The notes below the pieces were generated by a model that was given only the letters and a program-made list of their open reading frames with translations, made no database searches and was not told the DNA's origin. A program made the translations under genes and the position numbers. A DNA stretch of 64,000 bases from Corynebacterium pseudopelargi (lineage in GTDB: Bacteria; Actinomycetota; Actinomycetes; Mycobacteriales; Mycobacteriaceae): positions 1,054,001-1,118,000 of the forward strand of contig NZ_CP033898.1 of the NCBI RefSeq assembly GCF_003814005.1, in the 5' to 3' direction. Shown piece after piece: positions 1-6,571 of this stretch (position 1 is its first letter; each line of letters begins with the position of its first letter).

Positions 1-343
1 GCCATTGCCACGCCACGTTGGGCAGGAGGGGATCGCCGGCTAAGGCATCGTCCATATCCGCTTGGATATAGGCCACCATCCGCATGTCGCCTGCCCAGGC
101 GTCATCGGATTTGGGGTCGTGCAGCACGATGAGGCGGCCGAAGGCGTCGCCTGATTGCGTATCGTTTTCTTCTCGTATGACTTCAAGGCCAATGGCGTGG
201 CTAAAAGGTGCCAGGCGCTGGGGCGGGCGCACGGTGCTCAAAGAAATTTCAGGCCGAAGCTTCGCCATGTGCATGGATTCCACCGCGCGGGCGAATGCCT
301 CCGGCTGGGCATCGTTGCTCGTCGTCGCTTGAGAGTCATTCAC
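1..343 (-). CDS. DUF3000 domain protein (3' end outside window)
   Basis: Reading the minus strand from a GTG at 343 gives about 114 residues with no stop, running off the left edge. The protein contains RLAPFSHAIGLEV, GRLIVLHDP, DAWAGDMRMVAYIQAD and DPLLPNVAWQW, which I recognise as the actinobacterial DUF3000 family of unknown function. In C. glutamicum and M. tuberculosis this gene lies between ribonuclease D and the HemQ gene, which fits its position here, divergent from chdC. No Shine-Dalgarno precedes the GTG; a TACCTT box on the same strand seven bases upstream suggests a leaderless mRNA. The family assignment is from remembered sequence and synteny; the biochemical role is unknown. Confidence 0.8.
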   Translation of the reverse strand, partial: MNDSQATTSNDAQPEAFARAVESMHMAKLRPEISLSTVRPPQRLAPFSHAIGLEVIREENDTQSGDAFGRLIVLHDPKSDDAWAGDMRMVAYIQADMDDALAGDPLLPNVAWQW

Positions 344-350
344 AGGGACA

Positions 351-356
351 AAGGTA
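351..356 (-). promoter_or_regulatory. Putative -10 box for the DUF3000 gene (leaderless)
   Basis: TACCTT on the minus strand ends seven bases before the GTG at 343. Such spacing would place the transcription start on the start codon. No clear -35 box was identified. The rest of the 243-base gap to chdC (344-586) shows no other gene. Confidence 0.4.
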
Positions 357-586
357 GGCGTTTGTGAAGCACATTCTGGGGAGGCGCGCCGAGAAGTGCG
401 AAGCATGTTCAGCACGCGCCCGAAGGCAGGAGGTGACACGACCGGCGTATTGGCAAAGCAGAAACATCATCCTTATGATTGATGGCAGTGCCAACCGAAG
501 GCCGGGGCAATGTGCTTGATGGCCACTCGGGACACTGCCGACTTCTATGCGTCCACCAGCCGGTGGCACCCACGAAAGGATTTCTA

Positions 587-1291
587 GTGGCAGAAAAACT
601 GGATTTTGACAAGCTCAACGCTATTCAGGCTTATTCGCAGGTGGTGAGCTTCCGCGTCATTCCCGGAGCCCTTGGCACCGAGCGCGAGCAGATCATTGAG
701 CAGGCCCGCGAATTTTTCCAGTCGCTCGCTGATCAAGGCAAAGTCACCATCCGTGGCGTCTACGACATCACCGGTTGCCGTGCTGAAGCTGATTTCATGA
801 TCTGGTGGATCGCCGAAGAATTCACCGACCTGCAGTACGCCTACAACACCTTCCGCCGCGATACGGTGCTTGGCCAATGCAGCGAAGTGTTCTGGATTGG
901 CAACTCCTTGCACCGTCCTTCGGAATTTAATAAGTCGCACCTGCCCAGCTTCATCATGGGCGAAGAACCAGGCCGCTGGTGCGCGGTGTATCCCTTCGTG
1001 CGTTCCTACGATTGGTACGTCATGGATCCGAAGGAACGCCGCCGCATTCTGGCAGAACACGGCATGGCAGCCCGCGATTACGCCGATGTGCGCGCCAACA
1101 CCCTCCCGGCGTTTGCCATGGGCGACTACGAGTGGATCCTGGCCTTCGAGGCCCCCGAGCTGCACCGCATTGTCGATCTGATGCACCAGATGCGTTATAC
1201 CGATGCTCGCCTGCACGTGCGCGAGGAGATCCCCTTCCTCACCGGCCGTCGCGTGGACGATGTAGCAGAACTCATTGAGATCCTGCCCTAA
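587..1291 (+). CDS. chdC: Coproheme decarboxylase ChdC (HemQ)
   Basis: Catalyses the last step of the coproporphyrin-dependent haem route of Gram-positive bacteria, converting iron-coproporphyrin III to haem b with hydrogen peroxide. The reading frame is open from 479, but the GTG at 587 has AAAGGA six bases upstream and gives a 234-residue protein beginning AEKLDFDKLNAIQ, as in corynebacterial homologues. Residues known to matter in C. diphtheriae ChdC fall at identical positions: H118, catalytic Y135 in YPFVRSYDWY, W143, and the proximal haem ligand H158 in AEHGMAARDY. It is monocistronic, facing msrB across a strong hairpin. The older annotation 'chlorite dismutase-like' is misleading. Confidence 0.95.
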   Translation: MAEKLDFDKLNAIQAYSQVVSFRVIPGALGTEREQIIEQAREFFQSLADQGKVTIRGVYDITGCRAEADFMIWWIAEEFTDLQYAYNTFRRDTVLGQCSEVFWIGNSLHRPSEFNKSHLPSFIMGEEPGRWCAVYPFVRSYDWYVMDPKERRRILAEHGMAARDYADVRANTLPAFAMGDYEWILAFEAPELHRIVDLMHQMRYTDARLHVREEIPFLTGRRVDDVAELIEILP

Positions 1292-1304
1292 ACCAACACA
1301 GGCC

Positions 1305-1347
1305 AACGCCCTGCGAGCACGCTTGCTCGCAGGGCGTTGTGTTTTTT
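1305..1347 (+). terminator. Intrinsic terminator after chdC
   Basis: A perfect 15-bp stem (AACGCCCTGCGAGCA at 1305-1319 and its complement at 1324-1338) closes a four-base loop and is followed by GTGTTTTTT. It lies between the convergent chdC and msrB genes. The T tract is only good on the plus strand. Confidence 0.9.
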
Positions 1348-1350
1348 GGG

Positions 1351-1758
1351 TTAATCCTGCGCCGGCTGCAGGTTTAACGCGATGGAGTTGATGCAGTAGC
1401 GCAGATCGGTGGGAGTTTCATAGCCTTCGCCCTCAAAGACGTGCCCGAGGTGCGAATGGCAATTGGCGCACAACACCTCCACACGGCGCATGCCGAGTGA
1501 GAGATCTTCACGCTCGATAATGCGGTCTTGTGCCAAGGGTGAGAAAAATGCCGGCCAACCGCAGTGGGCTTGGAACTTTTCTTGGGAACGAAACAGCTCA
1601 GCACCGCAGGCGCGACATGAGTAGACGCCTTCGGTGGTGGTGTCGGTGTATTCGCCACGAAATGGCGCTTCGGTGCCAGCTTCGCGCAGCACGCGATATT
1701 CTTCTGGGCTGAGTTTTTCACGCCACTGCTGCTCAGTGATGCCGGTGGCATCAATCAT
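1351..1758 (-). CDS. msrB: Peptide methionine-(R)-S-oxide reductase
   Basis: Reduces methionine R-sulfoxide in proteins. The 135-residue protein has the zinc site CRAC (C48, C51) and CANC (C97, C100), the catalytic cysteine in RYCINSIAL (C122) and a candidate resolving cysteine in CGWPAFF (C66), so it is a canonical zinc-containing MsrB of normal length. AAGGAG lies seven bases before the ATG. The neighbours aftC and chdC keep the order found in M. tuberculosis (Rv2673, Rv2674, Rv2676c). A near-perfect palindrome at 1791-1805 sits in the upstream region. Confidence 0.95.
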   Translation of the reverse strand: MIDATGITEQQWREKLSPEEYRVLREAGTEAPFRGEYTDTTTEGVYSCRACGAELFRSQEKFQAHCGWPAFFSPLAQDRIIEREDLSLGMRRVEVLCANCHSHLGHVFEGEGYETPTDLRYCINSIALNLQPAQD

Positions 1759-1790
1759 GATTGGCTCCTTTGTGCTCTTGGTATTCCAGA

Positions 1791-1805
1791 CACCTCAATG
1801 AGGTG
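1791..1805 (-). promoter_or_regulatory. Palindrome upstream of msrB, possible operator
   Basis: CACCTCAATGAGGTG is an exact palindrome with a three-base centre, 33-47 bases before the msrB ATG. With one mismatch the symmetry extends three bases further on each side. There is no T tract on either strand, so it does not look like a terminator for aftC. No binding protein is known to me. Confidence 0.35.
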
Positions 1806-1834
1806 CCTGCCGGCGATGCTAGCAGTTTGCGCCG

Positions 1835-3142
1835 CTACGCCTCCGCGGGCTTTGGGGGCGTGGTCGCGCGCACTGGCGAGTGCTTTGCCTTGGATGATTC
1901 ATACGCCCAGGTAATGGCCGTAACTGCGACGACGATGATGAGCATGCCCCAGCCATAAGTGCCGCGGAAGAGCTCGAAAAAGCGGCTCGGGTTGAGCCAA
2001 TCCCAAAAGTTCGAGTACCACTCAGGAGCCGAGAGGCATAAAAATGCGCCGATCCATGCGAAGGGGTTGTGCATGGGGCTGCGGGGCAGCAACACCGTAA
2101 ATAGAAGCGGGAACAGCATCATGGAGTAGTACATCTGCCCCAAAGAAGAAAGGAAGAAAGCAGAGACAAGCAGCAGGGAACTGGTGCAGCTAATCCACAA
2201 TAGGGGCTCGCTTTCACGCAACTTCAATAGCGCTGCAAGGCCGGCAAGTGCTAGCAGCGCGAAGGCGATCCACAGTGGGTAGATGATCCACGCAGGGGTA
2301 TCGAAATATACGCCCATGCCTCTTAAAGAGGTATTGGCGTAGTCGCGAACAATCCTCAAATAGGGCACCGTGCGGGTGAGATATTCGCCGGTGCCTGGAA
2401 GGAAGAGGAAACCGGGGATGTTCAGGCCGATGATCACTGCCGCTGAAGATGCGAATGGCTGCCACCACATCAACACCAAGGGGATAAACAGCAGGGGAGC
2501 AAAGACTGGCTTGATCAGCACCATGAAGCCGAGAATCACACCGGCTGCCCCCTTGCGGTTATTAAGTACCGCCCACAAAAAGCCGATGAGGCCTAAAAAC
2601 AGCACGCCATTGATATTGGAGAAGATGAGGGTGTTTTGGACCGACTCGGTCTGAAACGCGATGATGATGCTGGCCGGAAGCACGCAGCTTTGCGCGCGGA
2701 AACCAAACAGCTTGACCAGCAGCCAAAGGCCTAGCACGATGCACACTGCGTTGAGCACGATGAACAGTAGCCGCGCAGTTTGGATCTGCTCGGTCCAGGC
2801 CAGTGGCATGAGCAGTAGCGTTGCGCCCGGATTGTAGAGGTAGTGCGGGACTACGGAGGAGTAGTCCTCTGAGTAGATCGGTACACCGTCGATTGCCCGG
2901 CGCAGTGCCTCGTAGACGGTGGAGTAGTCGTCGGTGATCCCACCATTGGCGCCCATCACGAATACGCGCTGAAGCACCACCAGCACAGCGATTGGCCATA
3001 GCGCCATATTTGCCTTGGCATTATGGCGCCAAGGGCTGCGCTCGGGGCGGAATTGCCCAAAGCGATAAGGGCGAAGCAGCGAGGCCTGGTGTGTTCGATC
3101 TACGCTCGTATTCACGTGGACAAGCCTAAAGCACTCAAGCAT
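1835..3142 (-). CDS. aftC: GT87 alpha-(1->3)-arabinofuranosyltransferase AftC
   Basis: Polytopic membrane glycosyltransferase that introduces branching arabinofuranose residues into cell-wall arabinan from decaprenyl-phospho-arabinose. The segments LWPIAVLVVLQR, GGITDDYSTVYEAL and PHYLYNPGATLLLMPLAW match M. tuberculosis AftC (Rv2673); the DD pair (about residues 71-72) is the likely catalytic/metal region of this GT-C fold. About ten hydrophobic segments follow. The frame stays open upstream to 3241, overlapping the neighbouring gene. I chose the ATG at 3142 (435 residues), but the GTG at 3115 (426 residues) is equally plausible because neither has a strong ribosome-binding site. The flanking ribD-like and msrB genes reproduce the mycobacterial order. 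Confidence 0.88.
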   Translation of the reverse strand: MLECFRLVHVNTSVDRTHQASLLRPYRFGQFRPERSPWRHNAKANMALWPIAVLVVLQRVFVMGANGGITDDYSTVYEALRRAIDGVPIYSEDYSSVVPHYLYNPGATLLLMPLAWTEQIQTARLLFIVLNAVCIVLGLWLLVKLFGFRAQSCVLPASIIIAFQTESVQNTLIFSNINGVLFLGLIGFLWAVLNNRKGAAGVILGFMVLIKPVFAPLLFIPLVLMWWQPFASSAAVIIGLNIPGFLFLPGTGEYLTRTVPYLRIVRDYANTSLRGMGVYFDTPAWIIYPLWIAFALLALAGLAALLKLRESEPLLWISCTSSLLLVSAFFLSSLGQMYYSMMLFPLLFTVLLPRSPMHNPFAWIGAFLCLSAPEWYSNFWDWLNPSRFFELFRGTYGWGMLIIVVAVTAITWAYESSKAKHSPVRATTPPKPAEA

Positions 3143-3203
3143 GCCTGCCTGGCTTACCCGCCGAGGATGGATGAGTTCTTTATTCCATCTACAAACACAT
3201 TGC

Positions 3204-3923
3204 CTAGCTCTTGGTGCTATAGCGAAGAAAGAGCAAGCCATCCTCGGTGTTGCGTCCGGCTTCCAGGCGCATGTGCTGTTGCTGGGTATGCCCGTCTCCG
3301 CCGAGGAATAGGGGGTGTTGGACGGGAGTGCACACTACAGGCGCGAGTGAGAAATAGAGCTTGTCTATGCAATCTGCTTGGCTTAGTTGCGTGTACAGCC
3401 ATGGGCCGCCCTCGCAGCAGATCCTTCTAATACCAACGTGGTGCAGGGTGCGAATGGCGTTGGCGATGCTTCCTCGGTAGCTTAATACCTCGTGGCCTTC
3501 GGCGATGAGTTGCTCGCGGCGTTGCTGCCATTGTTGGTGTGCTTGCCAGGGGGAGAGGGCGATCACTTTGCCGGCCCGCGGTAGATCGAATTGAAGGCTG
3601 TTGCTGAGCACCACCAGGTGTGGGTGGGGGAGTTGGCCGCGCTGGATTCTTTGCTGCGCATCTTCTTCTAAGGATGTTGGTGCCACATAGGATTCTTTGG
3701 CTGCGGTGGATGCGGTGACTAATACGGCATCGGACCAACTGCGAAGTGCTGCTAATAAGGCGGAGTCGTGGGCATTGCCGAGCGCGCCGGAGGTGCCGTC
3801 GATGGTGGCTGCGCCGCTGAGGCTGCTGATGGCAATCAGGCGCAGTTCCTTGGGGTTATCCGGCCCTAGGAAAGACTGTGCGAATGTCTGGGGGTGAGGG
3901 TCTGCTGCCTTCAGGATCGCCAT
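3204..3923 (-). CDS. RibD C-terminal-type pyrimidine reductase family protein
   Basis: A 239-residue protein of the dihydrofolate-reductase fold, matching only the reductase half of RibD; there is no deaminase domain. Recognisable are ISSLSGAATIDGTSGALGN near the N-terminus, SDAVLVTASTA, and the nucleotide-binding segment IRRICCEGGPWLYTQL near the C-terminus. M. tuberculosis Rv2671, in the same position next to aftC, belongs to this family and has been reported to supply a by-pass dihydrofolate reductase activity. The physiological substrate here is not evident. AGAAAGG lies seven bases before the ATG. The stop at 3204 precedes aftC with a short gap. Confidence 0.85.
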   Translation of the reverse strand: MAILKAADPHPQTFAQSFLGPDNPKELRLIAISSLSGAATIDGTSGALGNAHDSALLAALRSWSDAVLVTASTAAKESYVAPTSLEEDAQQRIQRGQLPHPHLVVLSNSLQFDLPRAGKVIALSPWQAHQQWQQRREQLIAEGHEVLSYRGSIANAIRTLHHVGIRRICCEGGPWLYTQLSQADCIDKLYFSLAPVVCTPVQHPLFLGGDGHTQQQHMRLEAGRNTEDGLLFLRYSTKS

Positions 3924-3987
3924 GTGTGCACCTTTCTAGCCCATACAAAAAGAACGCGGCGAGGGAATTAAATCCTTCGCCGCGTAT

Positions 3988-4063
3988 TGGAGCGGATGAC
4001 GAGACTCGAACTCGCGACCCTCACCTTGGCAAGGTGATGCGCTACCAACTGCGCTACATCCGC
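3988..4063 (-). tRNA. tRNA-Gly(GCC), copy 1 (last of array)
   Basis: The minus strand folds as a complete cloverleaf starting GCGGATG and ending CATCCGC-T; the anticodon loop carries GCC. The 3' CCA is encoded (3988-3990). It is identical in body to two further copies in this array. Confidence 0.97.
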
Positions 4064-4100
4064 ATGTCTTTTTTAAGACCCATGGCAGTGGTGTACTGCT

Positions 4101-4175
4101 TGGTGCGCGATACTGGGATCGAACCAGTGACCTCTTCCGTGTCAGGGAAGCGCTCTCCCGCTGAGCTAAACGCGC
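4101..4175 (-). tRNA. tRNA-Val(GAC), copy 1
   Basis: Cloverleaf with anticodon loop CTGACAC, hence GAC for valine. The CCA is encoded (4101-4103). The acceptor arms GCGCGTT and ATCGCGC leave a U-U mismatch at pair 6-67; copy 2 shows the same mismatch. Confidence 0.96.
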
Positions 4176-4183
4176 CGGTCTTG

Positions 4184-4254
4184 AGGTGGAAACGGGAATC
4201 GAACCCGTGTGCACGGTTTTGCAGACCGTTGCCTCACCACTCGGCCATTCCACC
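4184..4254 (-). tRNA. tRNA-Cys(GCA)
   Basis: Cloverleaf starting GGTGGAA and ending TTCCACC, with discriminator U typical of tRNA-Cys. The anticodon loop CTGCAAA carries GCA. No CCA is encoded. Confidence 0.97.
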
Positions 4255-4287
4255 AACGGCGTTGCCGCCTGGCACCCTTTGTACCGG

Positions 4288-4360
4288 AGCGGATGACGAG
4301 ACTCGAACTCGCGACCCTCACCTTGGCAAGGTGATGCGCTACCAACTGCGCTACATCCGC
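4288..4360 (-). tRNA. tRNA-Gly(GCC), copy 2
   Basis: Same 73-base body as copy 1. The three bases after the discriminator read CCG, so the CCA tail must be added enzymatically. Confidence 0.97.
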
Positions 4361-4393
4361 ATGAACTTTTTAGCTAGTGAGTTCACCACTATG

Positions 4394-4465
4394 TGCGCGA
4401 TACTGGGATCGAACCAGTGACCTCTTCCGTGTCAGGGAAGCGCTCTCCCGCTGAGCTAAACGCGC
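4394..4465 (-). tRNA. tRNA-Val(GAC), copy 2
   Basis: Same 72-base body as copy 1, including the U6-U67 mismatch. No CCA is encoded after the discriminator (the bases read CAT). Confidence 0.96.
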
Positions 4466-4489
4466 GGGTTTTTCCAAAGAATGGAAATG

Positions 4490-4562
4490 AGCGGATGACG
4501 AGACTCGAACTCGCGACCCTCACCTTGGCAAGGTGATGCGCTACCAACTGCGCTACATCCGC
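4490..4562 (-). tRNA. tRNA-Gly(GCC), copy 3 (first of array)
   Basis: Same body as the other two glycine copies, with no encoded CCA. As the 5'-most gene of the minus-strand array Gly-Val-Gly-Cys-Val-Gly it is closest to the promoter at 4587-4616. Confidence 0.97.
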
Positions 4563-4586
4563 ATACAACTGCTGTTGCGATCACAA

Positions 4587-4616
4587 ACATTAGCCTTAAG
4601 AGTTCTGAACCTCCAA
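4587..4616 (-). promoter_or_regulatory. Putative promoter of the six-tRNA array
   Basis: On the minus strand TTGGAG (4611-4616) and TAATGT (4587-4592) are separated by 18 bases, and the predicted start near 4580 is about 18 bases before the first tRNA. The remaining gap (4617-4829) up to the plus-strand tRNA-Val holds no gene that I can support. Confidence 0.5.
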
Positions 4617-4829
4617 ATCCGCTGTTAGATGCACCTTCGATCCCGTGTTGGGCGCGAATTAATCATCAATTCCTTGCCCAGTATCAGGCCGATCGTTTTG
4701 GCGCTGGGGTTCCGGCGGTGTTGGAGGCTAAAAGGGGGAGTGACATGCCAATTAGGTGGAAATATTTGCTTCGTGCTAATTTTAAACGCGCAAACACGGC
4801 AGCGGGCTTAATGCTCGAAGCCATCGTTT

Positions 4830-4904
4830 GGTCCCATGGCTCAGTGGAAGAGCGTTCCGTTCACACCGGAAAGGTCGCTGGTTCGATCCCAGCTGGGACC
4901 ACCA
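4830..4904 (+). tRNA. tRNA-Val(CAC)
   Basis: Cloverleaf beginning GGTCCCA and ending TGGGACC-A with encoded CCA at 4902-4904. The anticodon loop TTCACAC carries CAC, the isoacceptor for GUG. It stands alone on the plus strand, divergent from the array. Confidence 0.96.
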
Positions 4905-4909
4905 CCTCA

Positions 4910-4936
4910 CACCCCATCACCGTGGGGTGCTTCTTC
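4910..4936 (+). terminator. Terminator of tRNA-Val(CAC)
   Basis: CACCCCA (4910-4916) and TGGGGTG (4923-4929) form a GC-rich stem with a six-base loop, followed by a pyrimidine-rich CTTCTTC. From here to 5239, about 300 bases, I see no gene; open frames there are read-through of the copC frame. Confidence 0.6.
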
Positions 4937-5239
4937 ATGCCTTCAATCAGGCCACACGGCGCGGTGCTGCATTTGCCGGGGGATGCAGACGTGGGTCGTC
5001 GAAAAGCAATCACAGCATTAGGAATGTCGGCGAGGGGCGCTGCAGAGGTGGCAAATGCCACAGGCGGGGTGTTTGGTGGAACTTCATACACTTTGGCTGC
5101 GACTAGTGACTGTTCGTGCATCAAGATCACCGTCGGGCTGGGCTACTCCACCCGCGTAGGCTTGAGGCGTGAAGGCATAGCAGCGCCATGGCCGTTATGC
5201 CGCCAATGTCCGCGTACCCGATTGTGTTCAAGGAGAGGC

Positions 5240-5839
5240 GTGTTGATCCCCTCGTTTAAGGCGAAGAACCTGCACCGTTTCGCAGCGGCCTCCGCGATGG
5301 CTGCCCTCATTGCAGTGCCCCTGCCGGCTTCGGCCCATGATGTTGTGCTGGATTCCAACCCTGAAAATGGCGCGGTGATAAAGGAATTCCCAGAGGAAGT
5401 CACTTTGGAGTTTTCCGGAATGATTAAGCCGGACTTCAACACCTTTGCCATCACCGATCTTGATAGTGGCGAACAACTTTATACAGGCGAACCTGAAGTC
5501 GACGGCCCCAATGCCTCGCTGGCCATCCCGGCAGATAAGCGAGGTGGCGAAGGCAAGTACCAGCTCGGCTACCAAATTACTTCCTCTGATGGACACGCCA
5601 CCCGAGGCAAAATCGCGTTTGAAGTAAGCGATGGTGGCGCAACCGATGCCACACAATCCGATGCTGCAAGCAAACCATCAGATGACGCAGACCAAAGCGA
5701 GCAAACCCAACAAGACAATGATCAAGCCGCAGATGCAACGGGTGTAGAAGATTCGAAGAATCTTGGGCTCATTGCCGGTATTGCTGCGGCAGTGATGCTG
5801 ATTGGCATTTTGGTACTGGCCATTCGCCGTCGCCGTTAG
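5240..5839 (+). CDS. copC: CopC-domain exported membrane-anchored copper protein
   Basis: A 199-residue exported protein. A signal peptide ends at ASA-HD, leaving a histidine at the mature N-terminus as in CopC copper-binding proteins. The CopC fold follows (SNPENGAVIKEFPEEVTLEF ... YQITSSDGHATRGKIAFEV, the second with the conserved DGH). An acidic, glutamine-rich linker and one C-terminal membrane helix with an RRRR cytoplasmic tail complete it. The frame is open back to 4718 through a tRNA gene, so I start at the GTG at 5240 (or TTG 5243), just after AGGAGAGG. CopD is not fused to it or adjacent. Copper delivery or binding at the cell surface is inferred from the family and from the next gene. 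Confidence 0.88.
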   Translation: MLIPSFKAKNLHRFAAASAMAALIAVPLPASAHDVVLDSNPENGAVIKEFPEEVTLEFSGMIKPDFNTFAITDLDSGEQLYTGEPEVDGPNASLAIPADKRGGEGKYQLGYQITSSDGHATRGKIAFEVSDGGATDATQSDAASKPSDDADQSEQTQQDNDQAADATGVEDSKNLGLIAGIAAAVMLIGILVLAIRRRR

Positions 5840-5882
5840 CCCCAGGCACAGGTTCGTTTCTCTCTCAAGAAAGGCACACACC

Positions 5883-6509
5883 GTGAAGGTATCGTCCATT
5901 GCTCTGAAATCCATCGCCTGTATGAGCGCCGCTGCGCTTGTGTTGGCTGCTTGCTCCAATGATGAGCAAGATTCCACCGAGTCGAGCCAGACCAGCGCGA
6001 CCCAAAGCGCTGAGAACACCAGTGCTGAGAACACCAGCACCGAGGCAGCCAGCGAGGCAAAGCTCACTGTCACCGACCCCTACGTCAAGGCGATGGAGGG
6101 GGATAAGGACATGACCGCCATCTTCGGTGTGCTGCACAACGACAGTGATGCCGAAATCACCATCACCAGTTTTAGCGCCACCATCGACGCCGAAAAATTT
6201 GAGATGCACGAGGTTGTCGACGGCCAAATGCGCGAAAAAGAAGGCGGCTTCAGTATTCCCGCAGGACAATCCCTGGTGCTTGAGCCCGGCAAAGAGCACA
6301 TGATGGTCCTTGGAGTAACCGAACCCGTCAAGGCCGGCGACAAAGTCGAGCTCACCTTAGAGCTTGCCGACGGCTCCACCGTCAACGTCCCTGACGTACC
6401 CGTTCGTACCATCGGCGCAGGCGAGGAAAACTACGGCTCCGATGCCGATGGCATGAAGGACATGGGCGCATCGGAAAGCGCTAGCGCTGATCACGAGCAT
6501 CACCACTAA
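5883..6509 (+). CDS. PCu(A)C family copper chaperone lipoprotein
   Basis: A 208-residue lipoprotein: signal peptide with lipobox LAAC, a Ser/Thr/Glu-rich spacer, then a PCu(A)C domain. The copper(I) motif of the family is visible as MHEVVDGQM followed about 20 residues later by EHMM. The C-terminus is histidine-rich (DHEHHH) and could add metal sites. The GTG start at 5883 has AGAAAGG upstream. It lies 43 bases after copC and 62 before the DyP peroxidase, the same trio as in C. glutamicum. A role in copper transfer to an extracytoplasmic cuproenzyme such as cytochrome oxidase is family knowledge, not shown here. Confidence 0.9.
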   Translation: MKVSSIALKSIACMSAAALVLAACSNDEQDSTESSQTSATQSAENTSAENTSTEAASEAKLTVTDPYVKAMEGDKDMTAIFGVLHNDSDAEITITSFSATIDAEKFEMHEVVDGQMREKEGGFSIPAGQSLVLEPGKEHMMVLGVTEPVKAGDKVELTLELADGSTVNVPDVPVRTIGAGEENYGSDADGMKDMGASESASADHEHHH

Positions 6510-6571
6510 GCGAGCCTGAAGCCTGAAAAAGCAGGACCACCCCAGCACACACAATCGTCGAAATAAGGATC

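Noticed and set aside
84-332. Plus-strand 82-codon frame at the left edge
   Set aside because: Antisense to the DUF3000 gene, whose minus-strand frame matches a known family.
3878-4420. Plus-strand 180-codon frame across the tRNA array
   Set aside because: Entirely antisense to tRNA genes; the repeated peptide segments reflect the repeated tRNAs.
4718-5839. Long plus-strand frame of 373 codons ending with copC
   Set aside because: Its first half crosses the tRNA-Val(CAC) gene and its terminator; the signal peptide and ribosome-binding site put the copC start at 5240.
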